A DNA stretch of 64,000 nucleotides from Candidatus Hydrogenedentota bacterium (GCA_019637335.1 JAHBVV010000006.1:194235-258234), one strand, 5' to 3'. Shown: positions 1 through 9,056, numbered from the stretch's first letter. The notes: generated by a model from the sequence alone, not told the origin. Translations and numbers: made by a program.

Positions 1-90
1 CAGAACCGGCGCCCGGACTACGTGTCCGCGTTCTGGAATGTGGTGAATTGGACGAAGGTGGCGGCGCTGTACGCGGCGGCGAAGGGCTGA
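1..90 (+). CDS. C-terminal fragment of an unidentified protein
   Basis: An open frame enters from the left edge and ends at a TGA at 88-90. It gives the last 29 residues, ending in WTKVAALYAAAKG. The codon use is GC-rich like the rest of the window, and a strong terminator follows directly, so this is very likely the 3' end of a real gene. The fragment is too short to assign a family; no motif is visible. Confidence 0.6.
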   Translation, partial: QNRRPDYVSAFWNVVNWTKVAALYAAAKG

Positions 91-118
91 TCCCCGACTG
101 AATAACGACTAATGGGCT

Positions 119-162
119 GGATGCCGGCTTTGTCCTTCGGGGCGCTGGCATCCGGCTTTTTT
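119..162 (+). terminator. Rho-independent terminator
   Basis: GGATGCC (119-125) pairs with GGCATCC (147-153), and a run of eight T follows. It lies about 30 bases after the stop of the gene entering from the left edge and would end its transcript. Confidence 0.75.
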
Positions 163-250
163 TTGCGCGCGGTCCGCTGGAACCGCGGGTGCGTATTCCC
201 AATTCGGAAAAGACGGCGACGCCCCGAGGCCCCCGCGCATTCCGGCCCGA

Positions 251-688
251 TTAGAGCGGGCAGATCATCCGGTAATGCGGCCCTACGCCCGGAATGTCGA
301 ACGCCTCGCCCTCGATATTGAGTCCCAGATGCTCGTAGAACGGCCGCGCGTTTACCCGGGCGTTGCACCAGAGCTGTTCGCCGCCGTGGGCCGCGGCATA
401 GGCCATGCAGGCGTGGACGAGCTTACTCCCGAGCCCGTGGCCGTGGTGTTCGGGCAGGACCGCCATGCCGCGCAGGCGCCAGGCGTTGTCGAGGCCATAG
501 CCCTCGGGGCCTTCCTGGTAGAGGGAGGCTATCCCCACCAGGGAGCCCTCCTCGTAGATTCCGAGGTGGGCCGTACTTTCCAGTTCATCCCCCGGGAACA
601 CTGCGGCCTCTGGGGGCTGGTCTGGCCGCAGCACTTGCTCTCGTATGGGATAGACCTCACTCGCGGACACCCGGCTGATTAGCGTCAT
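251..688 (-). CDS. GNAT family N-acetyltransferase
   Basis: A 145-residue protein with the GNAT layout: an acceptor-side N-terminal half, then the acetyl-CoA pyrophosphate loop region around WRLRGMAVLPEHHGHGLGSK (V-x-x-x-x-x-G-x-G-x-x-L pattern), and a C-terminal FYEHLGL strand typical of the fold. It should transfer an acetyl group from acetyl-CoA to a small molecule or protein; the substrate cannot be read. The ATG at 688 is preceded by GAGGAGGTC at good spacing. It lies inside the last 32 bases of the upstream hydrolase gene, so the two are probably translationally coupled. Last gene of the leftward marR operon. Confidence 0.85.
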   Translation of the reverse strand: MTLISRVSASEVYPIREQVLRPDQPPEAAVFPGDELESTAHLGIYEEGSLVGIASLYQEGPEGYGLDNAWRLRGMAVLPEHHGHGLGSKLVHACMAYAAAHGGEQLWCNARVNARPFYEHLGLNIEGEAFDIPGVGPHYRMICPL

Positions 689-1616
689 GGCTCTTGACCT
701 CCTCTAAAAACGCCCGTATGGCGGCGGTCACCTGGTCGCTCTCGTAATCCCAGAATACCACATGATCCGAGGTCTCAAGCCAGATCATTGCCTTCCGCGC
801 GCTGGCGATCGCGGGCAGCGCGGCGGCGGTGGCCTCGGGAGAGGTGATGGTGTCGATGCGTGAATGAATGGCGAGCACGGGCGCGGTGATCGCGCCGAGG
901 GTGGTTTTGTCGCGCGCCCTGCGGGCCACGCCGGCGGCCGCGATCATGCCCTGAGCCGGAATCCAGCGATAAAAGTCGATGCGCTTCCGGTTTTCCTTCA
1001 AGTTTACCGGACCTCCGCCCGACCGGCCCGGAAACCAGCGGATGATGGGGGCAATCGTTGGGGCAAAGCGTTCGAGCCGGAAGCCGAGGGTGTCGGACCA
1101 GGTCAATTCGAAGTAGGGCGCGCAGAGCACGAGCCCTTGGACGGGTTCTTCCGCCGCGACGATCGCGGCCAGCGCGCCGCCCAGGGAATGGCCGACGAGG
1201 ACGACATCGGGAAAGCGCACGCGCAGTGCGCGCACCTCCTCGCGCACCCCCGCGATGAGGTCCTCTGTGGAGGTGCGCTCGAAATCGCGCGGGCTGCTCC
1301 CGTGTCCGGGCAGGCGCATGGTCCGCACGAACCACCCGTCTTCGGCCACGCGGTCGGGCAGGTCGTTAAAATTGCTCTGGGCGCCAATGAACCCGTGAAT
1401 GAAAAGGACGGCGCGGCCGGCATCGGGCGGCCCCAGTTCGCGCGGGGTGGCGCCCTGGAGGAAATCGGCGCCCGGGTCCCGGGGGGCGTTCCGCTCGTAG
1501 CGCGAGACCAGGGCGTCTGTAATCAGGTTCATGAGGACGGCTCCGACAATCGTGACCATGAGGCCATAGGCGGCCCGGGCTTTCCAGCGCCCCCGCCGCG
1601 CCGCGGGCTTAGCCAC
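657..1616 (-). CDS. alpha/beta hydrolase, membrane-anchored (monoacylglycerol lipase/carboxylesterase type)
   Basis: 319 residues. One N-terminal membrane segment (about residues 14-35, after an Arg-rich start) is followed by an alpha/beta hydrolase domain. Visible landmarks are the oxyanion-region FIHGFIGAQSN, the nucleophile elbow GHSLGG, and a late HSRIDTITSPE / SDHVVFWD pair that fits the catalytic Asp and His. It probably hydrolyses an acyl ester at the cytoplasmic membrane. The GTG start overlaps the stop of the large acyltransferase/synthetase gene by 8 bases, and its end overlaps the GNAT gene. Its place behind an Aas-like fusion suggests lipid or fatty-acid turnover, which is inference. 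Confidence 0.85.
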   Translation of the reverse strand: MAKPAARRGRWKARAAYGLMVTIVGAVLMNLITDALVSRYERNAPRDPGADFLQGATPRELGPPDAGRAVLFIHGFIGAQSNFNDLPDRVAEDGWFVRTMRLPGHGSSPRDFERTSTEDLIAGVREEVRALRVRFPDVVLVGHSLGGALAAIVAAEEPVQGLVLCAPYFELTWSDTLGFRLERFAPTIAPIIRWFPGRSGGGPVNLKENRKRIDFYRWIPAQGMIAAAGVARRARDKTTLGAITAPVLAIHSRIDTITSPEATAAALPAIASARKAMIWLETSDHVVFWDYESDQVTAAIRAFLEEVKSHDANQPGVRE

Positions 1617-4600
1617 CCTGGGCCTCCGGATTCATCTCCTGCGCCATTTTCTTGACCGTCTTGATATCCATTTTTCCCGTGCCGAGCACCGGTATTTCCG
1701 CGATGGCGTGGAACGAACTGGCGCGGGGCGCCCAGAGATTTGGTATGTCCGACTGGGGAATTGCCTTCAACAGGCGATCGAGTTCGTCCTCGGCCAGGGT
1801 GTGGAAGACGACGAGCCGCTCCCCTTTCTGGGGGTCTGGAACGCTGGTCACGGCCATGCGCTGCTCGGTGAGATCGAGGAGGCCGTGCAGGGTCTCCTCC
1901 ACTTTCGTGTGCGGCACCATTTCCCCCCCGATCTTGCTGAAACGGGCGAGGCGATCCGTGATCGTGATGAATCCGTCTTCGTCCAGGTGGGCGATGTCCC
2001 CGGTGGTGTACCAGCCATCCTTGAGGACGCTCGCCGTCTTCTCCGGTTTGCCCAGGTAGCCCTGCATGATGTTGGGCCCGCGCACGAGCAGCAGGCCGTC
2101 CTGGCCGGGAGGCAACTCCGCGCCCGTGTCGCTGTCGACGATTTTGATCTCCTGGCCGGGGATGGGGCGGCCAATGCTGCCGTGATGCGTGCCGGGGCTG
2201 TAGAAACCGGGCGAGATACAGTCGGGGATGTTGGCGGCGACGGCGGGGGCGCACTCGGTGGTCCCGTAGCCCTCGAGTGGCTCGATTCCGAAGCGTTCCT
2301 TGAAGGCCAGGCGCACCCGCGGGGCGAGTTTTTCCGCGCCGCAAACCACGAATTCGAGACTTGCCAGTTGATCGGGCTCGCATCGCCGGATGAAGCCCTG
2401 GAGAAGGGTCGAGGTGCCGATCATGATGGTGCCGCGATACTGTTCGATCAATTTGCCGATGATTTTTGGCTCCAGCGGATTGGCGTGGTAGGCGCCGCGC
2501 AGCCCGTGAATGAGGGGCAGCCAGAGCGTGGCCATGTAGCCGAAGGAGTGGAAAAACGGCAGGAAACCGACGAGGCAGCTATCGCGGTGATTTGGAAATA
2601 CCTCAAATGCCGCGTCGATGTTGGTCATGATATTGCGGTGCGTGAGCATGACGCCCTTGGGGTCGCCTTCGCTGCCGCTGGAGAAGATGATAGTCGCGAG
2701 GTCGTCCGGCATGCGCCTGGGGGCTCCCAGGAGCTTGTCGAGGACCGGAATCGGGCAGAGGAGGGCGAGTAGTATGGCGATCAGGCGGTCCTTGCCGGTA
2801 ACGGTCTCCTTGATATCCTCCAGGAAGACGGCTTCCCCGGGCACTTCGAGCGGGAGGCGTTCGAGGAGCTTGCGCGAGGTCAGGACCTGGGAGATATTGC
2901 ACTGGGAAGCGCAGGACGCGATCATTTCGTTGTTGGCGGTGTAGTTCAGGTTGACCGGGATCCGGCCAAGCAGGGAGAGGGCGGTGTTGGCGAGTACGCC
3001 CCCGACGGAAGGCGGAAGCAGCACGCCCACGATTTCGCGGCCGTCCAGGCGCGCGCGTAGTTTGCGCGCGAACACGATGCAGCCGACGAGCGCCTTGAAG
3101 TAGTTGAGCTGGCCGGAGAGCACGTCCGCCACGGCCACTTTACGGAGGTTGCGCCGGGCCATCTTGACGAAGCCGTGGTGCAGATTCTGGAAACGGAGCG
3201 GGCGCGCGGTATGCACGGCATTCCCGAGCGCCTGGAGGGATTTCCGCAGGGTTTCGGAGCCGCAATCCGCGGGGAGCGGCGCGCCGAAACGGATATCCAC
3301 CGGATAGGGGATGCGCTTGGGCAGACGCCATTGAAAGCGGTCGTCCTCAAAGATGTACAGGGACTGCCAGGTGCGCGACGCGTAGAAGGGAATGGCGGTT
3401 ACGTCGAGCCCTTCGAGGAGCGCGGCGTATCCGTCCGCCCAGGGGAACAGCGCGCCATCCGGTTCCGCCCTGCGCTCGTTGTTGACGCAGACGGCTCCCC
3501 CCGTCGCCAGCACGTCGCGCACGGCCTGGGCGACGGCGGCCTGGTCGGCTTCGGTGGGGCCGCATTTCACGGGGATAATGCGCATCATGCGCGCCAGGCG
3601 CCCGATCAGGGGCCGCTGGTAAACGTCCTCGCGCATTACAAAGTGAATGTCGCGGTCTGTTGCGGCGAAGAAGGCGAGGCAGTCGATGAAGCTGATATGG
3701 GTTCCGGTGAAGAGGACCGCGCCGGTATCCGGGAGGTGCTCGCGACCCGCGACGCGCACGCGGAAGGCGGTATTGGCGAGGAACCAGAGGCCCGCGCGCA
3801 GGCACAGGTGGGGCAGGCGGAAAACGATGTAGACACCGATGGCCAGCGACAGGACTCCGGTGACGAGGAAAACCTGGTAGGTTGACAGGCCCGCCAGGCC
3901 GAGCAGCATGAACAGGATGCCGGAGAACGCCATGCCGACGAAGGTGAGCATGTTGGTGGTGGCGATGACGCCCCCCACCGCGCCCCTGGGCGCGCGGTGC
4001 TGAATGGCCGCGGCGAGCGGCACATCAAAAATTCCGGCGAAGAAGCCGAGCCCGAAGCTGCTGATTGCGATGTAGTAGAAGTATGGGCCGAGCTGCGCAT
4101 GGGCGCGGGCTCCGGCCGCCGCGCTGGCCGCGAGCGCCTCGCTGTCGAGGACCTGCGGGATGGCCAGGAGCACCGCGAAGATGGCCATGCCGAGCGCGCC
4201 GATCGGCACGAGGCCCATCTCGATTTTTCCGCGGGAGAGGAATCCGGCGGCGAGGGCGCCAAAGCCGATGCCGAGGCCCACCGCGGCGAGCAGCGCCGAC
4301 TGCGCGTTCTCTGCGAGTTGCAGGGTGTCGCCGCCGAATTTGATCAGGTTTTGCTGTACGAGGGATCCGGCGAACCAGAAGTAGACATATCCGATGACCA
4401 CATTGAGAAGGATCCGGTCCGACCAGATCGCGCGGAAATAGCGCCCCATGCCGGCCCAGGGCATGAGCGGGTTCAAGGGGAGGCGCGCCGCGGGGTTGGC
4501 CGGTTCCGGGCGGGTAATGAAGAAGGAGGTGACGAGCCCGAGAATGGAAAGGGCGACGAGGAACATCGAGACGATGTAGAGGTCGTCTTTAAAGGCGCTG

Positions 4601-5166
4601 AAGAGTTCGCCGGCCGCCCATACGCCGAGGATCACGGCGACGATGGTCCCCATTTGAATGATGCCGTTCGCCCAGGAGAGGCGTTGCTCGGGAACGATCT
4701 CGGGCATGATGCCGTATTTCGCCGGGCCGAACATGGCGCTCTGTGTGGCCATGAGGAAGAGGATGCCCCAGATAATGAAGGGATTGCCCATCATGAAGGC
4801 GATACCGCCGGCGATCATGATGCCCACTTCGATGAACTTGGTCCAGGTGGAAACGCGGCCCTTGCTGTACCGATCCGCGAGCGCCCCGAAGAGGCTGGGG
4901 AAGATAATGAAGGGCAGGGAGAACAGGAAACGGGAGACGCCCGAAACGTAGTCATAGCGCGAGAGGGTCAGGTCCCAGCCCAGGATGGAGAACATGAGTT
5001 CGCCGCCGGCGGCGCCGCCCGACATGATGGCCAGCAGGCTGAAAACAATGACCCACTGGTAGACGTTGTCGTTGAAGGCGCCTTGAAACTGGGTGACCAC
5101 GAGGGCCCAGAAACCCCGGGGATGGTAGGGGCGCTCCGCGCCGGTTGGCTGTTGCGTGTCGGTCAT
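1609..5166 (-). CDS. LplT-PlsC-Aas type fusion: MFS transporter + acyltransferase + acyl-ACP/CoA synthetase
   Basis: 1185 residues in three parts. Residues about 1-420 are a multi-pass MFS permease resembling the lysophospholipid flippase LplT. Residues about 430-640 are a PlsC-type 1-acylglycerol-3-phosphate acyltransferase with an H-x4-D motif (THISFID). The rest is an AMP-binding ligase with the P-loop-like FSSGSEGDPKGVMLTH, the GYGTTE motif and GWYTTGD. In known three-part proteins of this kind, lysophospholipids are flipped inward and re-acylated with an activated fatty acid. The usual PEGTR block of PlsC reads NNERRAEPDG here, a noticeable deviation. It follows a MarR gene by 60 bases and overlaps the hydrolase by 8. 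Confidence 0.9.
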   Translation of the reverse strand: MTDTQQPTGAERPYHPRGFWALVVTQFQGAFNDNVYQWVIVFSLLAIMSGGAAGGELMFSILGWDLTLSRYDYVSGVSRFLFSLPFIIFPSLFGALADRYSKGRVSTWTKFIEVGIMIAGGIAFMMGNPFIIWGILFLMATQSAMFGPAKYGIMPEIVPEQRLSWANGIIQMGTIVAVILGVWAAGELFSAFKDDLYIVSMFLVALSILGLVTSFFITRPEPANPAARLPLNPLMPWAGMGRYFRAIWSDRILLNVVIGYVYFWFAGSLVQQNLIKFGGDTLQLAENAQSALLAAVGLGIGFGALAAGFLSRGKIEMGLVPIGALGMAIFAVLLAIPQVLDSEALAASAAAGARAHAQLGPYFYYIAISSFGLGFFAGIFDVPLAAAIQHRAPRGAVGGVIATTNMLTFVGMAFSGILFMLLGLAGLSTYQVFLVTGVLSLAIGVYIVFRLPHLCLRAGLWFLANTAFRVRVAGREHLPDTGAVLFTGTHISFIDCLAFFAATDRDIHFVMREDVYQRPLIGRLARMMRIIPVKCGPTEADQAAVAQAVRDVLATGGAVCVNNERRAEPDGALFPWADGYAALLEGLDVTAIPFYASRTWQSLYIFEDDRFQWRLPKRIPYPVDIRFGAPLPADCGSETLRKSLQALGNAVHTARPLRFQNLHHGFVKMARRNLRKVAVADVLSGQLNYFKALVGCIVFARKLRARLDGREIVGVLLPPSVGGVLANTALSLLGRIPVNLNYTANNEMIASCASQCNISQVLTSRKLLERLPLEVPGEAVFLEDIKETVTGKDRLIAILLALLCPIPVLDKLLGAPRRMPDDLATIIFSSGSEGDPKGVMLTHRNIMTNIDAAFEVFPNHRDSCLVGFLPFFHSFGYMATLWLPLIHGLRGAYHANPLEPKIIGKLIEQYRGTIMIGTSTLLQGFIRRCEPDQLASLEFVVCGAEKLAPRVRLAFKERFGIEPLEGYGTTECAPAVAANIPDCISPGFYSPGTHHGSIGRPIPGQEIKIVDSDTGAELPPGQDGLLLVRGPNIMQGYLGKPEKTASVLKDGWYTTGDIAHLDEDGFITITDRLARFSKIGGEMVPHTKVEETLHGLLDLTEQRMAVTSVPDPQKGERLVVFHTLAEDELDRLLKAIPQSDIPNLWAPRASSFHAIAEIPVLGTGKMDIKTVKKMAQEMNPEAQGG

Positions 5167-5226
5167 TTCAAAACGTCCTCCAACCCATTGCCTGTTTCTC
5201 GGTCCATGCCTGGCGGGGGGAGGCGG

Positions 5227-5697
5227 CTAGGCCTCGCGCGCGCAGCGCGCCCGCACCTTTTCCAGATTGCGGATCATCGCGCGGCAACCCGCTTCGTCCA
5301 CGCCCTCCATCACCGCCTGAATGCTGCTCCGGTAAAGCGGCTCCACCTCGTCAATCAATGCTCGCCCTTCGGGAGTCAGGTCCACATGGTAAATCCGGCG
5401 GTTGCCTTCGACCGCCTGGCGCTGAACCAGGCCCTTGCTTTCTAGCTTGTCCAGCACGGAGGTCACGCTTGCGCGCGTCACCACGAGGCGCTTTCCCAGG
5501 TCCGACTGGGTCCAGCGTTTTTCCTTATACTTGAGGGAGAATAGCACGTTGAACTGCGCCTCGGTCAGCCCGAAGTCCCGGAACAAGTCGGCTCCCTTGA
5601 GGGAAAGCAGCCCGGCGGTACGGATAATGCTGAGCACGGCTTCGTGCCGAATATCCTCCATGGGCCGTTCGAGTTGCAACTCTTTTTCGAGTGACAT
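5227..5697 (-). CDS. MarR family transcriptional regulator
   Basis: 156 residues with the MarR winged-helix core: FNVLFSLKYKEKRWTQSDLGKRL is the DNA-reading helix-turn-helix, followed by the wing VTSVLDKLESKGLVQRQAVEGNRRIYHVDLT. I chose the ATG at 5697 because GAAGGAG lies 7 bases before it. An in-frame ATG further up at 5757 would fall inside the predicted promoter. It is the first gene of the leftward lipid operon and probably represses its own operon in response to a fatty-acid-like or phenolic ligand; that role is inferred from position. Confidence 0.88.
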   Translation of the reverse strand: MSLEKELQLERPMEDIRHEAVLSIIRTAGLLSLKGADLFRDFGLTEAQFNVLFSLKYKEKRWTQSDLGKRLVVTRASVTSVLDKLESKGLVQRQAVEGNRRIYHVDLTPEGRALIDEVEPLYRSSIQAVMEGVDEAGCRAMIRNLEKVRARCAREA

Positions 5698-5727
5698 AAT
5701 CTGCTCCTTCAAACGGAATGTATAGCG

Positions 5728-5757
5728 ATTGTAAATCACATCATTGTTAGAAGTCAA
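5728..5757 (-). promoter_or_regulatory. Sigma70-type promoter of the marR operon, with a possible operator
   Basis: On the minus strand TTGACT (5757-5752) and TACAAT (5733-5728) are 18 bases apart, about 30 bases before the marR start. The region is AT-rich and holds the small inverted repeat ATTG-N8-CAAT (5744-5759), a plausible autorepression site for the MarR protein. Confidence 0.5.
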
Positions 5758-5841
5758 TCGGTATGTGGCGGCGACGAAACGTTAGTCCGGCTTATTTGGG
5801 AAGACGCCGGAAAGGCGTGCTACCATGGGCGCGATTGAAAC

Positions 5842-6771
5842 ATGGAGGATAGCACCGTGCAGGTTGTCGTGAGCGGATCGACGGGGCTCGTGGGACGGGC
5901 CCTCTGTGAGGAACTGTTGAAGTCGGGACACACGGTTCGCCCGCTGGTCCGCGATACGTCGTCGGCCCCGGCCGGGTCGATACCGTGGGATCCGGCGCGG
6001 GACCAGTTGGACGGCGCGGCGTTGGACGGCGTGGACGCGGTGGTGCATCTGGCGGGGGAACCCATCGCGGCGGGGCGTTGGAACGCGGCGCGGAAGGCCC
6101 GCATCCGGGATAGCCGGGTTGCGGGGACGCAGTTGCTCGCGGAGCGGCTGGCGGGGCTTTCGCAGCGCCCGGGGGTACTTGTTTCGGCTTCGGCGATCGG
6201 ATTCTATGGCGATCAGGGCGATGCCGTGGTGACCGAAGATACGCCCGCGGGCCAGGGCTTTCTGGCGGAGGTTTGCCAGGGGTGGGAAGCGGCCGCCGCT
6301 CCCGCCGCCGACGCCGGGATCCGGGTTGTCCACCCGCGCATCGGCATGGTGCTTTCGGAGCGCGGCGGCGCGCTGTCCAAGATGCTCCCCCCCTTCCGGA
6401 TGGGGATGGGCGGGCCGATTGGCCGGGGCGCCATGTGGATGAGCTGGATCCATCTGGAGGATTTGGTGCGGGCCTTGATTCACATGATAGAGACTCCAGA
6501 ACTGGCCGGTCCCGTAAATGCGCTTGCGCCCAATCCGGTGACGAATCGCGACTTCACGCGCGCGCTCGGATCGGTGCTGCGGCGTCCGGCGGTTATTCCC
6601 GTGCCCGAGACCGCGCTGAAATTTGCGCTCGGGGAGATGGCGGAGGAATTGGTTCTTTCGAGCCTGCGCGCGGTTCCGAGCCGCCTGGAGGGGTCGGGGT
6701 TCGCATTTAAATTTCCGGAGGTCGAGGCGGCGCTGCGTGATCTGCTTTCGGGATCGGAGGCGAAGGCGTAA
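5842..6771 (+). CDS. TIGR01777 family NAD-dependent epimerase (YfcH/SulA-like)
   Basis: 309 residues. It is a short-chain dehydrogenase/reductase-like sugar-epimerase fold with the dinucleotide loop VSGSTGLVGRAL at the start. It also shows the family blocks VVHLAGEPIAAGRWN, SASAIGFYGDQGD and WMSWIHLEDLV, followed by the C-terminal DUF1731-like region (PVTNRDFTRALG). The Ser/Tyr/Lys catalytic set is partly altered, as usual in this subfamily. The physiological substrate is unknown. ATG at 5842; divergent from marR, with about 85 bases between the marR promoter and this start. Confidence 0.9.
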   Translation: MEDSTVQVVVSGSTGLVGRALCEELLKSGHTVRPLVRDTSSAPAGSIPWDPARDQLDGAALDGVDAVVHLAGEPIAAGRWNAARKARIRDSRVAGTQLLAERLAGLSQRPGVLVSASAIGFYGDQGDAVVTEDTPAGQGFLAEVCQGWEAAAAPAADAGIRVVHPRIGMVLSERGGALSKMLPPFRMGMGGPIGRGAMWMSWIHLEDLVRALIHMIETPELAGPVNALAPNPVTNRDFTRALGSVLRRPAVIPVPETALKFALGEMAEELVLSSLRAVPSRLEGSGFAFKFPEVEAALRDLLSGSEAKA

Positions 6772-6804
6772 CGAAACGTCTGGCGGGAATGCGAGGGGGC
6801 GCGG

Positions 6805-6833
6805 TTGCGGCGGCTTATTGGGCTTCGTATACT
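6805..6833 (+). promoter_or_regulatory. Sigma70-type promoter for the small membrane protein gene
   Basis: TTGCGG (6805-6810), a 17-base spacer and TATACT (6828-6833) sit 35 bases before the ATG at 6869. Confidence 0.5.
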
Positions 6834-6868
6834 GATAGCAGGCGGTCGCTTGGCCGCTCGGCCTTAAC

Positions 6869-7135
6869 ATGGGGAAGACGCTCCGGGTGCTCAGTGTAAG
6901 CTTCAAGGAAATCATTCTTGTCGTGGCGATCATCGGCGCGCTGATTTGGATGCGCGCCTTTCGCACTTCCATGGAAACGCAGACGGAGCGTTTCTTTCTG
7001 AAGCTGAAGGGCCCGGACTATGGTCCGGGATTCGGCTGGCGTGGCATGCTTGCGGCGTTCGTGCTGGGGATTGCGTGTTGCACCATCCTGGCGTTGGTGG
7101 TCTACCGTATGTGGTCGTGGTACGCGGGCGGTTGA
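6869..7135 (+). CDS. small two-TM membrane protein
   Basis: 88 residues with two hydrophobic segments: IILVVAIIGALIWM (about residues 14-28) and MLAAFVLGIACCTILALVVY (about 61-80). A charged loop containing TERFFLKLKGPDYGPGFGWRG lies between them. I do not recognise a family. It has its own predicted promoter just upstream and no close same-strand partner, so it is likely a real monocistronic gene. No enzymatic motif is visible. Confidence 0.65.
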   Translation: MGKTLRVLSVSFKEIILVVAIIGALIWMRAFRTSMETQTERFFLKLKGPDYGPGFGWRGMLAAFVLGIACCTILALVVYRMWSWYAGG

Positions 7136-7258
7136 CGCCCACGATCCGTCGGGTTGTCAGGATTTGGTCAGCGGGGCAGAAGTTTGTCATGCCTCTCCCC
7201 TTCTCCTAATCTCACTTCGTGATCGTAAGTCTCATTTTTTGAATTACTTACAGATTCG

Positions 7259-7338
7259 CCTGGCCCCGGTGGCTGTTTTGGCATTGCGCTTGCTTTTACC
7301 TCGGCAATGGGTATACGGAAGCAGCCCCCGGGGCCAGG
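7259..7338. other. long nested hairpin (possible structured RNA or palindromic repeat)
   Basis: CCTGGCCCCGGTGGCTG (7259-7275) is the inverse of 7322-7338 with a single mismatch. Inside the loop CATTGC (7282-7287) pairs with GCAATG (7304-7309). The 80-bp structure lies alone in the 515-bp stretch between the small membrane protein and pilC. I see no gene in that stretch; the rest holds only the pilC promoter. Confidence 0.55.
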
Positions 7339-7530
7339 CTAACATGTAACCATGTTGACGCTGCCACCAAGCCCGGGTTGCGGTACGCCATCCCGTAGAT
7401 GGGTGTGCCGGTAACCAGCCCCGGGCGCTGTTTTCGCGACCCAGGTCAGGAAGAATCCGAGGCCGGCGCGAATATCGTTCGCCCGGCTTTCTCTTTCGGC
7501 GGCGTTGTAAAGAATTTACCAAGAAAACAC

Positions 7531-7559
7531 TTGTCTTCCGCGTAAGAAGTGCTTATACT
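7531..7559 (+). promoter_or_regulatory. Sigma70-type promoter for the pilC/gspF-like gene
   Basis: TTGTCT (7531-7536), 17-base spacer, TATACT (7554-7559), in a short AT-rich stretch about 90 bases before the chosen start of the GspF-family gene. A start in the same frame at 7549 would lie inside this promoter. Confidence 0.55.
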
Positions 7560-7650
7560 CTTTTTATCGTGGCGTATAGCGTCACGCGCAGGACACAAGC
7601 AATGCGGTTCCCGCCTGGCGGCGGCCCGCCCAACGAGGAGATTGTCGCGG

Positions 7651-8871
7651 ATGCCGACCTATGCCTATACCGCACGCGCCAAGAACGGGACCAAGCAGAC
7701 GGGCACCCTGACGGCGGCCACACGCCAGGCCGCGGCGCAAATGTTGCAGCAAAAGGGCCTTATCGCGGACAAGCTGACGGAGAAGAAGGGTGGCTTCGCC
7801 CTTGGCGGCGCGGGCGCGAAGCTGAACAAGCGCGTCAAGACGGCGGAATTGCTGGTATTCACGCGCCAGCTTTCCACGATTGTCAGCGCGGGCCTGCCGC
7901 TGATGCAGGGCCTGGATATTCTGGCGGATCAGACGGAAGACCCGAATTTCGGTGCGGTCATTGACGCGATCGCGCAGGATGTGGAATCGGGCGAGACATT
8001 TTCAGACGCGCTGCGGAAGTATCCGCGCGCGTTTCCGGATCTCTACGTGAGCATGGTGCGTTCGGGCGAGGCGAGCGGCGATCTGGACGGGGTGCTGTTG
8101 CAGCTGGCGGATTATCTGGAAGCCTCGGAGGAATTGAAGCGCCGCATCAAATCCGCGATGACGTATCCGGTGGTGGCGTTCAGCATGATTGTCCTGATCG
8201 CTTCGGGGTTGATTATCTTCGTGGTGCCCCAGTTCGCGACGATTTTCGAGCAGATGGGCGGCACGCTGCCGGCGCCGACGCGAATCCTTATCGCGATCAG
8301 TGACTTTTTGCGGACATGGTACGCCATCCCGACGATGGTCGCAGTGGCGCTGGCGATCCATTTCAGCCTGAAGGCCTACGCGCAAACGGAGACGGGGCGC
8401 TACAACCTGGACAAGGCGCGGCTTCGGGTGCCGGTGTTCGGGATGCTCTGGCGGAAGGTGGCGATCAGCCGCTTTACGCGCACGCTGAGCACGCTGACGC
8501 GCAGCGGCGTGGCGATTCTGCAGGCGCTGGAAATCACCGAGCGCACGGCGGGCAACGAGGTGTTTGCTCGGGCGGTGCGGGAGGCGGCGGACAGCGTCCG
8601 GAACGGCGATACGCTGGCGGATCCGCTTATGCGGAGTGAAGTGTTTCCGTCGATGGTGACCCGGATGATTGGCGTGGGCGAGAAGACGGGCGCGCTGGAA
8701 ATCATGCTCCAGAAGATCTCGGATTTCTACGACGCCGAGGTCAAGGCGCTTGTGGACAGCCTCACGAGCCTTATCGAGCCGATTCTTATCGGCCTGATGG
8801 GCCTCGTGGTGGGCGGTATCGTGATTGCGTTGTTCATGCCGATCCTGATGCTGTCGCAGCTGGTCTCCTGA
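7651..8871 (+). CDS. type II secretion F / PilC family inner-membrane assembly protein
   Basis: 406 residues, the normal length for PilC/GspF. It begins MPTYAYTARAKNGTKQTG, the usual PilC start, and has two T2SSF domains. The first carries FTRQLSTIVSAGLPLMQGL and SGEASGDLDGVL; the second carries FTRTLSTLTRSGVAILQAL and IGVGEKTGALE. Membrane segments lie after the first domain and at the C terminus. It is the inner-membrane platform on which the pilus or pseudopilus is assembled. The ATG at 7651 is preceded by GAGGAG and fits family length. No ATPase or pilin gene is adjacent, but a prepilin-like gene and an MshEN protein occur later in the window. Confidence 0.92.
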   Translation: MPTYAYTARAKNGTKQTGTLTAATRQAAAQMLQQKGLIADKLTEKKGGFALGGAGAKLNKRVKTAELLVFTRQLSTIVSAGLPLMQGLDILADQTEDPNFGAVIDAIAQDVESGETFSDALRKYPRAFPDLYVSMVRSGEASGDLDGVLLQLADYLEASEELKRRIKSAMTYPVVAFSMIVLIASGLIIFVVPQFATIFEQMGGTLPAPTRILIAISDFLRTWYAIPTMVAVALAIHFSLKAYAQTETGRYNLDKARLRVPVFGMLWRKVAISRFTRTLSTLTRSGVAILQALEITERTAGNEVFARAVREAADSVRNGDTLADPLMRSEVFPSMVTRMIGVGEKTGALEIMLQKISDFYDAEVKALVDSLTSLIEPILIGLMGLVVGGIVIALFMPILMLSQLVS

Positions 8872-8878
8872 CAGCCGT

Positions 8879-8916
8879 TCATGACGCGTTGCGTCACCCA
8901 TTAAGGATGAAAACTG
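8879..8916. repeat. partial copy of the ~110-bp dispersed intergenic element (copy 1)
   Basis: ATGACGCGTTGCGTCACCC followed by ATTAAGGATGAAA matches the left part of the copies at 9219, 27972 and 45683. The palindrome TGACGC-GTT-GCGTCA opens the element. Here it begins only 8 bases after the pilC stop and is followed by the hairpin GGCGGCTTCGCCGCC (8919-8933) in place of the usual right part. Confidence 0.7.
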
Positions 8917-9056
8917 ACGGCGGCTTCGCCGCCTGGCAGGCGGGGACGCCTGCGCTCCCAGCCTTTGCCGCTTCCCTGGGAGAGATGCTGTGATCTGGTT
9001 TGTATGAGGCGGTTGTGGTAATGCCAGGGCGCTTCTTTTCAGAGCAGTCAACTTTC

